DNA of 64,000 nt from Heterodera schachtii (Eukaryota; Nematoda; Chromadorea; Rhabditida; Heteroderidae): positions 4,904,828 to 4,968,827 of the forward strand of contig SIJG01000001.1 in assembly GCA_023374025.1 (NCBI GenBank), given 5' to 3'. The notes beneath the pieces are model-generated. The model was given only the letters and a program-made list of their open reading frames with translations, was not told where the DNA came from and did no database searches. Shown in pieces: positions 36,640 through 50,509 of this stretch; the first letter of the stretch is position 1, and every line of letters starts with the position of its first letter. The position numbers and the translations under genes were made by a program.

Positions 36640-37535
36640 ATATGATAAAAGTAATTCGCTATATAAACTTTTCCGCTTACACACAATGGCCATTCTATTC
36701 TACAGTGAATTTTTAAATTTATTCTCTACACACCGTCCGAAAAAAAGAGATGGTACCAGGGGTGGGACAACTCTCGCCATTTTTGGGACTCTCGCCTCTC
36801 AGCTCTCGTTTTTTGGGGCGAGAGGCGAGAGTTGAAAATACACCCCTAAAGATTGAACTTTTGAGCAATCAGAAAATATTCAAATTTACGCGAAAAAATA
36901 TCATAAATCTCTTTCTCTACTTCCTTAATGTCTTAAAATCAGAGAACATATTTTTTGGATTGATCAGATTCAAATGTGGTAAGGTGGCTAAACCTTCTGC
37001 CTTTTATTATTTTTCGCTTGCGTTCAATTCCCCAACGGAATGGAAATTTTTTAATATTTTCTTTACATTATTTCAATTGAAATTTAATTAATAAAAAATA
37101 TTTCAACTTAAAAATTTTTGTTTTTTCTTTTTTTATACAGCCAAAACCGCAAAACGCACCGCAAAAAAGGTAGTTTGAATGGCAAAAAAATGGACTTTAA
37201 ACCAGGGCTACCCTTGAAAATTTCCCGAAATAAGGACATCGCTGGTCAAAAATAAGGATATTTTTTGAAACACGCTTCCAAAACTTTAAATCGCATTTTT
37301 ATTCAACAAAAGCAAGCATTAGCAACATATTTCTCTATGCCAACTATTTTCTGAGCAATTCCGGCTTAGAAATGAGAAATTTATACACTTCCGAAAATGA
37401 ATTTTAACAATTTTGTGGAAAACATAAGCAATTTGTAAATTATTTTCAGTTCATTCGGGATCAAAAATCAGATTTTTAACAATTTTTTTTTCGGCTTACT
37501 TTTCCCAAAAATTTTGAGGAATGGGCGAGGGGAGA

Positions 37536-37957
37536 GGGCCCGGCGGTGCCGATAGGCGCCGCCGGGGAAAATTTTGAAATTTTAGTGCATTTTGTTAATT
37601 GATTTAGTCCAAAAATGACAATATTTTATGATAGACGGAGTTGTGGCCAGACGGAGTTGGCCAGACGGAGTTGGCCAGACGGAGTTGGCCAGACGGAGTT
37701 GGCCAGACGGAGTTGGCCAGACGGAGTTGGCCAGACGGAGTTGGGTTGGCCAGACGGAGTTGGCCAGACGGAGTTGACCCGTTTCGTTTGAATAAGGGGT
37801 GGCACGGAATTCCGATTTCCGACATTTTTTATGAAAATTGGAAATTTTTTTAAAGTATTTTTCCAAAAAATTAGTAATTTTTTGTACAATTTCTGTTAAT
37901 AAAATGAACTGAAATTTTTTAAAATTTCCCGGCGGCGCCTATCGGTACCGCCGGACC
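37536..37957. mobile_element. Foldback element with palindromic GC-rich ends and internal minisatellite
   Basis: The left end contains CCCGGCGGTGCCGATAGGCG (about 37539-37558) and the right end its reverse complement with one or two changes (about 37929-37955). Both ends are followed inward by an AAATTTT-rich stretch. Each end is itself close to palindromic. A third, solitary end lies at about 38057-38087 with several substitutions. Inside is a 14-bp minisatellite. No protein is encoded, so it is probably a non-autonomous element. Confidence 0.65.
37631..37782. repeat. 14-bp minisatellite (about 10 copies)
   Basis: Direct repetition of TTGGCCAGACGGAG with two variants: TTGTGGCC at the first junction and an extra TTGGG near 37743. 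Because 14 is not a multiple of three the array opens all three minus-strand frames, which creates spurious repetitive peptides. Confidence 0.95.
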
Positions 37958-39080
37958 CTAAAAATCCTTAATTTTCTTGTAAAATTTGCTCAAAAATCGC
38001 TAAATTTGATCATTTTTGACAAAATCTCTAACAAATCACAATAAAAACCAAATTTTTCCCGGCGACGCCTACCGGCACCGCCAGACGCCCTCCCCCCCCC
38101 CCCTATTCACCAAAATTCTTTGAAAAAAACGCGCCGCAAAAAAACAATGTAAAATGACATGAAAAGAATTTTATGAAAATCATTGAAAACTTTTTTCAAG
38201 CGCAATATCACAAATACTTTTGAAATCACCTTTTACCCAGTTAAGAATTAAAAATTAGCCTATTAAGAGATAGCCGTTTTTCTGGGAAATCGTTAAACCC
38301 ATAAATTCACTGGGAAATAAAATATCCACTGCGCACCGCCCTACCTCTCATGCTCAAGCGCGTTTGTATGTTATAAAATTTCTCAAAAAAACAGATGAAA
38401 AATGAAGAATTCCGGGTTTTTTTCATTTCAATTCTTTCTTAATATAATTATTTGCTCATTCTTGTATTTATAATTTCCATAATCCCGATGCTTTCGATTG
38501 ATACCAAGAATATTTGGATTAAAAAAGTAAGAAAAACTTATGGTCTAAAAAAGTGAGGATGGTTACTGTTTGGACGCGTAAATTGGAATAAAGCCATAGT
38601 TTAATGGTATGACATTCAAAATTTTTAATTTTCAAGTCTTAAAGACACACCAAAAAAGTCTTTTACCAAAGTTAAAAGAAAAAATCAACGAATTTCTCAA
38701 ATAACAAAGATTTGAATCTCAGACATTTCTTATGAAATATTTACGGTATAATGTCTAATTTAATATAGGTAGGTACAAGAGTTTTTAAGTCATTCATTTT
38801 TGTTTTGAAAAAGAGAAAAAATTTCGCGTTTCGCATTTATTTTCCGATTTGGCCATCCCTTGTTCTTAGGGTTTTCGGGGTAGCTGATCACGAATATGAC
38901 ATCCATTTCTGTGGGAAATGCACTCATCCTTTGTTTTACCTTTTATCTAATATGCATCATATACTTTAAGGTTAACTCAAATATTCCCAATCAGAAGGTC
39001 TCTCTCTACTTGCCTCGATGTATTCCGTGTCACAGATTGAGAATCATCTTTTTCTTAACAGTCGCGACCTCAATCCGAAC

Positions 39081-40740
39081 ATGGCAGCGGGTGCTTCGAC
39101 TTCTCGAAACCTCTTAAATGTTGCGTCAGTTGAAATTGCAGCGCAGAACGAATGTTTCACCGTTTGGGAGCCGCTGCAACTTCGTCAGGAATGGACTGTG
39201 AGTGGAAGCTGCTCAAACAAAAGATTGAATTCACCTTGGCACATTAATTCAGATCAGCAATTTTGCCAAGGCATTGGATTTGGCCACTCCCGGCATTTGT
39301 ATGCGAAGCAAGAATTTCCGTGACGAGTCAATGCCGGAAATTTGCTGGCAGCTCTGCCTTTACCCGGGTGGGAAGCGCGAGGAGAACAGTGGAAATGTGT
39401 CGCTGTTCCTCAAAATGTCAACGACGCAGTCGCAGCGCGAGGTTTTTTATTGAATTTTTCGCCATGGTTAAATTAATTGAGTGAATTTGCCGTTTTAGTT
39501 GAATTAAATCAAATGCTAGTAGTTTGTTTTCTCCTCAGTTTTGTACATTCGTTTTTCTTGCAGTTCACTGTTCGTGCCGAGTATCATTTTTATTTCGTGG
39601 ATGAGCAGGGCATTGCCAAATTCAGCAACGTGAACACTGGCGATTTCAAAGTGAAGCCATCCAAAGGCTCACACTCTTGGGGACTGCGCAACATTCCGCG
39701 CACAAAGGTGAAGAGTTGCATTCGTCCCGACTTGTCGCTGCACATCGTCTGCCAAATCGAACTGGTCCCCGACTTCAGCAAAGTGCAGTCGCAATGCTTT
39801 CGCAACCGCCGTTACGATCAGTCGCAGGTTTTAAAATTTCATTAAATTAATTCACACTTTCCTTTATGTACAGTTGACCAAGGAATATTTGGACCGCATC
39901 CACCAAATGTTTCTGTCGGGAGAGGGCTCGGATTGTGTCATCGAATGCGGAAATGAGCAGTTCCATGTGCACAAATTTGTGTTGATGACACATTCCGAAG
40001 TGTTTCGCGCCATGTTCAGTCATAAGGAGACGATGGAAAGTGTCGAGTCGCGCGTTCGGATCACCGATTGTACGCCTATTGCCGTGCATCAGATGCTTAC
40101 TTACATGTGAGTGATTTGATGATCAATGACGAACTTGCAGATCAGCTTATTCAATGGCGTTTATTGAAGGTATTCTGGTGGATTGCCCGACAAATTTGAC
40201 AACGATCACGCCCAGGGGCTCATTGAAATCTCAGAGAAATACGGACTTGAGCCACTCAAGATTATTTGTCAGGACAAACTTATCTCTCGGTAAGTATAAA
40301 AACAAATAAATTCACTAGTATTTAGGTTTTTTTTTGAATACAAAGCTTCAGCGAAATTAGATTATAATCTCCAATTTTTTATTTCAATTACCTAATTAAT
40401 TTCAACACCATTTCTTTTTCACTTGAATTCAGCCTCTCTCTGTCCAATGTGTGCTCCATGCTTATGGTGGCGGACACGCACAACGCGGACTTGCTCATGT
40501 CGGCCTGTATTCCTTTGGTTTGTTGCGCCTACATTGCTTTATCCTCTTCAAAATCATTTTCAAATTTAGGCCAGAAGTCACATCAAACAGTTGTTGACCA
40601 GTCCGGAGTGGACAGAAATGAAGACCAATTGTCCCGCGTTGGTCAACACCGTTCTTGAAAAGGTGGTCACTTACGAGAGCACGGCCATTCCGCCGCCGCA
40701 GAAGCGCCTTCGCCTTCAGGACATGTACTGTCGCCCGTGA
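39081..40740 (+). CDS. MATH-BTB protein (SPOP/MEL-26/BATH type CUL3 adaptor)
   Basis: MATH domain binds substrates and BTB recruits CUL3 for ubiquitylation. The MATH domain spans several exons (QEWTISNFAKALDL, MPEICWQLCLYPGG, FYFVDEQG, GSHSWGLRNIPR). BTB follows at residues about 180-300 (GEGSDCVIECGNEQFHVHK, SEVFRAMFS, MLTYMYSGGLPD) and a 3-box-like helical end (YGLEPLKIICQDKL, PEWTEMKTNCPALV). The protein closes with PPPQKRLRLQDMYCRP, a basic nuclear-type tail. Seven or so exons join in phase, all GT..AG. The start at 39081 is chosen because a CTTAACAG acceptor lies about 20 nt upstream; an in-frame Met at 39018 is the alternative. It most resembles the worm BATH-42/SPOP group, but I cannot name the exact orthologue. 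Confidence 0.92.
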
Positions 40741-41591
40741 TGTCTTAAGGGAGGAGGGGAGGGGTTCCTTTTCCATTTACTAATATTTGTGATGTGTGCC
40801 AAGTCAATAAGACACAGACAAAAGGCGTAGCCAAAACTCACGGAATTTAATGCATATATTTTTGTGACTAATTAATTTGACATAAATTTCCATTTGGCTA
40901 CGCCTATTAAAATTTGAAATTTTCTACTTCAATTTTCTCTCACAATCAGTCATTTAATTGTCTTATCTGGTATTTTGTTTGCTTTTGGACATTTTTGGGT
41001 GCCTAAATTATCAAGGAAAATTTCTAACCTTTTTTTAAATTTGGTTCCAAAAACACATTCCCTTCCTCAGCTGACTTAAATTTGGAAAACTTCAAAAAGA
41101 CGCCAAGACTTTCTGGATAGTTTCTTACTGTTCAGCTGATTTCGTCTCCCGCCGTGCTCTTCTCATCCACGTCATAATTTACTCATCCATTCTTTGTGCG
41201 CCTGTACCCATTGACTCACCCATTGTTTGGTCTTTCGACAAATGCGCTACCTACATAAATTACAAATATATGGATCTGTTCGAACACCAAATATTTAAAT
41301 CATTTATGTGAATTCTATTCTCTCCTCCCTCTTTACCTTCGTTTGTTTATTTTGTGTGTTCATTTTCTTCTATTAAATGTGTAACACGCATATGACAGCA
41401 ATTCCAGTCCATCACACTTATTGATAATTATTGTAACATCAATGAATTAAGAAAAAAATGAAATACGATTTACAAGCCTTTATGCATAGCTATGTTAATT
41501 ATCCGAATATTGAAAAGCGAAAATTAAAAAAAAAGACAAAATTTGGTTGTTATTTAAGAGAAAATTGCATTGGAATTGTAACAACGGAAGG
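40741..41591. other. Intergenic, no gene seen
   Basis: AT-rich spacer between the MATH-BTB gene and riok-2. An open frame starting at 41547 is continuous with riok-2, but its first codons are not conserved. Confidence 0.5.
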
Positions 41592-43927
<2,336 letters not shown>

Positions 43928-44238
43928 CGACGGACTCACTCATTTCCATTTGTTGATTATTTTGTTTTTTTTCTAAATTGCTGATGAGTGTCTCGGAATT
44001 TTATCTTTTTGTCGTGGACAAAAGTAAACAGTGAAATGATGGCTAATTTTTGAACGACCATTCGAAGGGAATGGAAGAGAATTGTCTGCTGCTAATTTTA
44101 TCGGAAGCATTCTAAAAATTTTTGCAAATATTATGCTTCACTTTTTTGCCGTAAAAATGAATTTTCGAATGCAAAATATTTTAGATTTTCATTTTTGTAA
44201 TTAATTACACTAATTGTTGCCATTAACTGTTTATTCTA
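43928..44238. other. Short spacer between riok-2 and hprt-1
   Basis: 311 bp of AT-rich sequence between two genes on the same strand. No good TTTCAG acceptor is seen immediately before the next ATG, so an operon is possible but unsupported. Confidence 0.35.
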
Positions 44239-45500
44239 ATGGAGAATGGAAATGGAATAGAAAAGCGAGGATTGGTCGTTGAGGACGGTGACGGAGTGGG
44301 GCACTTTCATTTCCTTTTCTGTATTTTGAAATGCTTTGTCCTTCCTTTAGCACCCCCTTTCGCTTTTTGCCGTGCCGAATTGTTATTGTGCGGACATCGA
44401 TTCGGTGCTCATTCCAAACGGAATGATTCACGACAGAATTCGACGAATGGCCGACGAAATTCAAAGCGCAATTGGAGACAGAGTTAACAGAAGTCTTTTC
44501 CAACCAAATTTGAATTTACGCCTTTTTGGCGTTTTGTTCAGCCTCTTACTTTGGTCTGTTTGCTAAAGGGCGCCTACCGATTTTTCACCGCTTTGGCCGA
44601 CTGTTTGGCCCAACTTCGGCTCTGTTGCGCTTCTCCGATGCAGGAAAAGAACCTTCTCATCCTTAGAATTTTCCCGAATTTTCGAATGTCCCTCGTCGTT
44701 TTTCAACTCATTTTCCCTCTCATTTCACTTCTCTCCTCCCCTCAAATGACTCTCTTCTCCCAAAAACGAAACGGCCCAATGCGTTTCCCTTTTTTAGATC
44801 GAATTCATTCGGGCACAAAGCTATTTGGACCAATCGTCCACTGGCGAATTGCGCAGCGACGGTCCTTCGTCCATTGACGGACCTTTGCGGGGGGCGGAAG
44901 TGTTGGTCAGTCGGTCCGATTTAAAGGGATGGGCGGAGACAAACGCCCCACGGGGCCAAGCGATTGCTAATGCCCTTCCATAGATTTTGAAAAATCATTT
45001 TATTTGGCTTTTTCCATTCGTCCTGACCAATGACTTTTCCCGAAATTTGCTCCATTCTCCAATGTTTTGCCTAATCACCGTTTGTTCAGCTTGTTGACGA
45101 TATTCTCGACACTGGCCTTACAATGACTCGGATTGCTCAGTCTTTGCAGTCATTGACCGGGGGACGAATTTGGTCAGTTATTCCTGCCTCAAGACTCTCG
45201 AAAGTTGGCACCGTTTAACTCCGCCGGGCATCTTTTTGCTTAGGACCGCTGTTTTGCTTTCAAAAAGGACACCGAAAAGGCGAAAGGATGTGCTGAGGGA
45301 GGACTTTGTTGCCTTTAGTATTCCGGACAGGTGAAGAGAGTGCCGGGGAGGGGCGAATGCCTTTGATTACTCATTTTGGGCTGATTTGGCACAGATTTGT
45401 CGTTGGGTTTGGCATGGATTACAACCAAAAGTTTCGTGAGCTCAACCACATTTGTGCGATGAGCAAAGTTGGCATTGACAAATACAGCACCAAACAATGA
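44239..45500 (+). CDS. hprt-1: Hypoxanthine-guanine phosphoribosyltransferase
   Basis: Cytosolic purine-salvage enzyme converting hypoxanthine or guanine with PRPP to IMP or GMP. The exon after 44360 gives DIDSVLIPNGMIHDRIRRMA. Then CLLKGAYRFFTALADCL, IEFIRAQSYLDQSSTGEL (44799 onward), the PRPP loop LVDDILDTGLTMTRIA (from about 45092), VLLSKRTPKRRKDV and finally RFVVGFGMDYNQKFRELNHIC and YSTKQ with stop at 45500. The short first exon from 44239 (MENGNGIEKRGLVVEDGD) is not conserved and is the least certain part. The DD/ILDTG loop and DYN base-binding region are intact, so it should be active. Confidence 0.92.
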
Positions 45501-46549
45501 GCAAATGACATGAGGACAATTGGATAATGATAATAATGAGAGAGGGGCAAAATGTGAAAAATGGCAATTAAAAATAGAAAAATCAAAAAACTTTTTCTTA
45601 CGGTAGTCCGATTTACTGTAATGAATTTGTTTCCCTTTTTCATGCATTTGTTTTCTTTTACACTTTTACAATTCTTAATAAAATGCACTTTACTACAAAT
45701 TCACTCATTCTGTCATTCATCGCTTCGTCGTCCACCACCCGTAAATTGGGCAATTCGGTCAAGAGTTTCGTCGTCCCCTTTTCCTCACGACGAAAACAAA
45801 GGCATTTTTAGACGGAGAAAAAAAAAGGGGGTTTAGTAGGAAAATGGGGGGGGGGCATCTGCTGTCCCAACCCCAATTGACCTTGTCCTTGTCGGATGAA
45901 TTGGAAGGAAACGGCTGAGTTTGGTGTGATGGGATTGAATTGAATGAGTGGGCATTTTTTGAGGGGGGGGGGGGCTAATGATTGAACAAACAAATCATCG
46001 AATTAATATGCAATTAGTCAAATTGCAATAAAAAGAAAAAATAATTACAATGTAAATAAACATGGAAATTAATGGGAGGGAAATTGCCATAAATGACAAT
46101 ATTTCACTAATTATTTTAATTTTAAAAAATAAAATAAGTAAAAAAGAGACAAAACTTCGTCAATCACTGTTCTGTTCCAAAAAGGGGCGGGCGGAAAATG
46201 CGCGAAGAGAGCGACGGGGCGAGAAGAAACTGCCCCCGGCGGGGGGGGGGGGGGGGGGGGGGAGGCGTCGCCGGAGGGTTTGGCGCCACGCCCTCCGGGG
46301 ATTCCCAGCCGCCCATTGCTTTTCCGCCGCTGACAGACGACCCCTCCCCCAAACTGCCAAACCGTTCCGTCTCGGTGTTCAGTTTAACTCATTTTGTAAA
46401 TTCATTTCCGGCACATCTTTTGTCCTCCCTTCCATTTTTCATTTTCCTTTTCAGTGAGTGTCCATTCCGTCGATCGCTTTGTCCGTCCTCCTCATCCTTC
46501 TCCGTCCGTCCGTCCTCCTCTTCCTCCTCCGTCGGCCTTTCTTCCTTCC
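45501..46549. other. Intergenic region with long G run
   Basis: AT-rich with G runs at 45845-45855, 45962-45974 and a run of about 22 G at 46240-46261. Glycine- or proline-rich frames across the latter are artefacts. The pyrimidine-rich right end merges into the 5' region of the ZP gene. Confidence 0.5.
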
Positions 46550-49500
46550 ATGTTTCTATTCCTTCTCCCTTTTCCCTTCTCTCTCCTCGTGTCCCCTCTT
46601 TTCCGCTTCTTCGTCTCCGTTTGGCCCTTCCTCCGACGCATTTCTCCGCCTTTGTTTTTCCTTTTGCTCAATGGCATTGTGCCCGTTTTGTCCTCCCCTT
46701 CCTCCGCCGCCATTTCAAAATTGAGTTCCTCCGCATTTTCATCAGTGCTCGACAACGGTGTCATTGGTGTGGGAAAAGAAACACGAGCATTATTTATTTC
46801 TTTCCAAAACACAAAATTCATCGCTTTATTTACATTAAATACCAAAAAAAAGAGGCAAAATGAGACGATTAATTTGGGAATTTAAAGGTGACCCGCAGGT
46901 GGACTGTATGGAAGACCGCGTCCGATTGACCTTCCGAACGCAGCGACCGTTCACAGGACGTAAAAGCGATGAGAAAAGGGAGAGAATTTGCAGAATTAAT
47001 TAAAAATGATTAAGGAATATTTGTGAAGGGAATGGTGGAGAACGACAAATGCGTGAACAATTACCAACAGAAGGGCCAAACGAAGGTGAAAAGGCAAAAG
47101 CAATGCTCAATTAATGGGGGTGGTAATTGGCTAATTCACTCCTAATTAATCTAATTAATGAGTTCCTAATTAATTACCCCCCCCCCCCCTCTTTTTGCTT
47201 GCTTCCATTCCCCGCTTTTCCTTCTCCTCAGGTGGACTTCGAATTGACCAATGGCCAGTGCAATATGCGCCGCTCCAGAAAGGTTGTTTGATTACGCCGT
47301 GACTAAAGAATGTTTGGCACTTATCTTTTCTGAAAAAGATGGCTTAATTCTCTTAAGCCATTTTTCTTTTTTTCTTTTCCAATTTTGGCATTTTCTGAAA
47401 CTTTCGGATGTTTTTTGGAAAGCATTTGAACTTTTTTTTACTACAATAATATTTACAAATTGTTTCTCCTCCTTAAAAAATAATCAGGTCACCGCCCCAA
47501 CCAAAAATAGAGAGAATTTGAATCGGACGGGGCAATCCAAAAGAAAGAAATGACCACCCAAAACTCACCAAACATTCAAACTTTTATTTCTCTTCTCACT
47601 TTCAAGTGCCGAATTCTCTCGCGCCTTTTGAGAAGAATAAAGCGAACAGAAAAAAAGACCCTACGGGAAAATAAAAAAAAAAGTTGGATTCAAAAAATTG
47701 GGATTTGCCTTTGGGGGGGGGGGATTGGGTTTGGTAAGTCCAATTTGTCATAATTATTGCTTTGAACCGTCACATTTTCTGCTGCTTGACAAGGTCACAC
47801 AACAACAGCTGCAAACTCATGGCAAATTGCTGATTATATATGTTTTTGTCTTTTTTGTAATGAGTTGTTTTGAGAAAGGAAAGGCGCCCCGGGGGGGGGG
47901 GGGGGAATGGCGCCGGGGGGCTTTTGCCAATTCTAATGAATCGGTTCATCAAACCCAGCAGAAGTGCCATTTCGTATTTCGGCCCTTCAATTTCCGATTG
48001 TCCTTTTCAGCTCGGCCCCGAGCAGCGGGGCGTGGAACAGTCCGTCACCATAATCATTTCCTTTCACGACATTTTCATCACAAAGGTCGATCGGGCGTAC
48101 CGTTGCACCTGCTTTTACATGGTTTAGCCAAACGAACATTCAAATGGCAAAGGCTTTTCTTTTCTCGCAGGAAGCCGACAAAGTGGTGACGAACCGTTTC
48201 GATGTGAGGTAAAACGAGTAAAAGATCAATGCACATAAAAAGTGAATTGAATGCCGTCCTTTGCGCAGTATGATGCCAACCACGGAATTGGTGGACACCG
48301 CGCGAATGCCCATGTGCACTTACACCGTACGCATTCCCACTCTCTTTGGAGTTGCTATTTTAAATGGGGACGGTCTTCAGAAACGGAATTTTCCATGCCA
48401 ATTTTTGGATTTGTCCTCATGCCATTTATGATTAGCTTCGGCTTTATCCTCCATGCTTTTCTGCTGTCTTTTGTTTTGAACTGTGCATTTGTCCCCAAAG
48501 GTTCGTCGTGGCTCTGTCAATGGGCCCATTGTGACGTACGCCACGGTGGGCGAGCCGGTGTTCCATGTCAGCTTTTGGCATTTATTCGCTTTATCCCTTT
48601 GCAATGGTCGGCCCTCCTTCCCTTTGAGGTGTGGAGTTGCGATTCCGACATGTTCTCCATGCTGGTGCACAACTGTTTCGTGGACGACGGGGCGGGGAAG
48701 GACAGAAAGCCTTTGGTGGACGAACGCGGGTCAGCAAAGGCAGCAGCTGGGGATATTGGATATGGGGGATATGGGAGAGTCCGATTCTCGGCACAAAACA
48801 TTTCTCGCAATTCCCTAGCAGCGGCTGTTGGACGGCATCGCTCTGATCACTCTTCTTATTCGTTGCCCCTTTTCTTAAGATGTTCCGTCGACTCGGTGAT
48901 CGTTTCCGAGCTCATCTACAACAGTCAGTCCAACTTGGCCTACTCCGAAGTGAATGTGTTCAAATTTGCGGACAAAGTGACCACTTATTTTCAGGTGCGC
49001 AAATATTCCTTAATTATTTTTAATTGCGTTTTTCTCTTGGCTTAGTGCGCCGTCTCAACTTGTATGATTTCCGAGGGAATGTGTTCCGGAAAAACAGTGC
49101 CTTTTTCGCTTTGTAAATGCCAATTTTGCGTTTTTTAAGCCGCCCCGTTGCGGTTCGGGCGCGCGAAGACGGCGCACCATTGACAAAAGGAATGAAAATG
49201 GCGGGGCCAATGGCACGGCATTTCCTTTCGCTGCCGACGACCCTTTCACAATGGTGCCAATGAAAAAGCACTCGCATTTCTTTATAAGCAGCAGTGAAAC
49301 TCATTTTTATTGGAAAGGATTTGGCAGCTGAGAAAATTGTTGTTTTGGATTTGGAAGATTCGACGCAAAAGGAGGAAAATCAGCGCAGTGAAAGGGCCAA
49401 AGGACGGAGTGAGTGAATTTGGGGGGGGGGGGGGGGAGTTTGGAAACCAAGACAATCCAAAACGATGGGAAAACGAAAAAAGGCTGAGGAAATTGATAAT

Positions 49501-49848
49501 CTGGGGGGTCACCATTGGCATTTCATTTCCATGCCATTTGTCGTGCCCTTTAAGCTGCGCTTGCCGCTGCTTCTCGCCTTGGCCTTCCTCAATCGCCTCA
49601 GTTCGGTTGGTTTTCCAACATTTGGACAAATAAACTTTCTGTTTTGGATAACATTTTTCCCCTTCGACATGGCATTTTTCATTTCTTCCATAGCTTTGCT
49701 CTATGACAATTCGGTCGTTTGTCTGAGTCAGCCATTCGTTGGTGTTTTGCTCTCCACCGTGGCATTGGCTGTGATTGGCATGGCCATTGCGTCGGCACTT
49801 TTATTACGCCACCAACGGAGGAAATCAAAATTGGAAAGCGATTTTTGA
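46550..49848 (+). CDS. ZP-domain cuticlin-like transmembrane protein
   Basis: Extracellular matrix protein of the cuticlin (CUT/CUTL) family. Exon 1 (46550 to about 46766) has a hydrophobic leader (PPLFFLLLNGIVPVL) and ends DNGVI. The next exon continues GDPQVDCMEDRVRLTF, the conserved ZP start, in matching phase. Further exons read VENDKCVNNYQQKG, FELTNGQCNMRRSRK, KVDRAYRCTCFYM, RMPMCTYTVRRGSVNG, FHVWSCDSDMFSMLVHNCFVDDG, AYSEVNVFKFADKVTTYFQ and CMISEGMCSGK. A basic GARRRTIDKR after the ZP domain is a likely proprotein cleavage site. The last exon has a transmembrane helix (VGVLLSTVALAVIGMAIASALL) and a short basic tail, stop at 49846-49848. Cysteines of the ZP fold are present. Exon borders between 47050 and 48000 and around 49300-49700 are approximate. 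Confidence 0.9.
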
Positions 49849-50509
49849 AAATTCAATCAAATAATTTATTTGTAAATTATGCATTTAAAATTTTAAAAGT
49901 GGAAGAAAGGCACCGTTCGAGAAAAAGACATGAAAAAGGCAAAAACATTAAAAAAAAGGCACCAAAATTACAAAAAGGCAAAAGTTTTTACTATTAAGCT
50001 TCGAAATAAGTTTGTAACCGTTTTTCATGCGAATTAGGCCATAGAAGTCAGCAAAATGCCTTAAAGTCCGCGCTCTAACATACTGAAAAGTCAATTTTTA
50101 AATTTAAATATTTTATTTTTGACGTAATGTTTTTGTAATTTTTTTTTTGTTTGTGTAGCTCCTGTCCTGTATTTTTTGGACAAACAACCGGGACCCGGGT
50201 CGCATTTTGATCATTTCTTAACAAATTTTCAATCAAAATTATTCAATTTTATGTAAAATACAATTCTTATCAGTGTGTTTTTACTCCCGCATTTGGTGAT
50301 AAACTATGGGAGCCTGAAGCTGAAGTTCGAAATTTCCGGGAGCGCGACTTCTGAAACTCCCGCTGGGAGTCCCGCTCCCACCGCTCTGTAAAATGCATGC
50401 AAAATGCTTCTTTTTTTGCATTTATATACAATACTTCTTGAAAATTCGCTTAATAAACGAAAACTTTATTAATTGTTTTTACATAATTAACAAGCATATC
50501 ATTTTTGAA
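49849..50509. other. Intergenic, AT-rich, no gene seen
   Basis: Contains 3' UTR of the ZP gene and upstream region of the KH protein. The CCCGGGTCGCAT-type GC-rich patch near 50190 and the GGGAG/CTCCC patches at 50310-50385 stand out but are not identified. Confidence 0.45.

Larger units (their letters stand above)
36640..39080. other. Intergenic region with foldback repeats
   Basis: AT-rich, about 2.4 kb. It contains a short inverted repeat built on GGCGAGAG / CTCTCGCC at 36765-36835, the foldback element at 37.53-37.96 kb, and a further copy of that element's end near 38058. An open frame from 38896 overlaps the 5' end of the next gene but appears to be its UTR or a spurious frame. No other gene is seen. 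Confidence 0.5.

Noticed and set aside
37582..37889. Three overlapping repetitive frames (SVWPTPSGQL-type peptide) and a CRISPR-like appearance
   Set aside because: All come from the 14-bp minisatellite, which opens every frame. Repeats are contiguous without spacers, so it is not a CRISPR array.
38896..39117. 73-codon frame with a hydrophobic start before the MATH-BTB gene
   Set aside because: Does not join in phase with the MATH exons and overlaps their likely 5' UTR, so it is probably chance.
46198..46460. Glycine- and proline-rich frames over the 22-G run
   Set aside because: Homopolymer artefacts. Coding signal of the ZP gene is only trustworthy from the leader exon at 46550.
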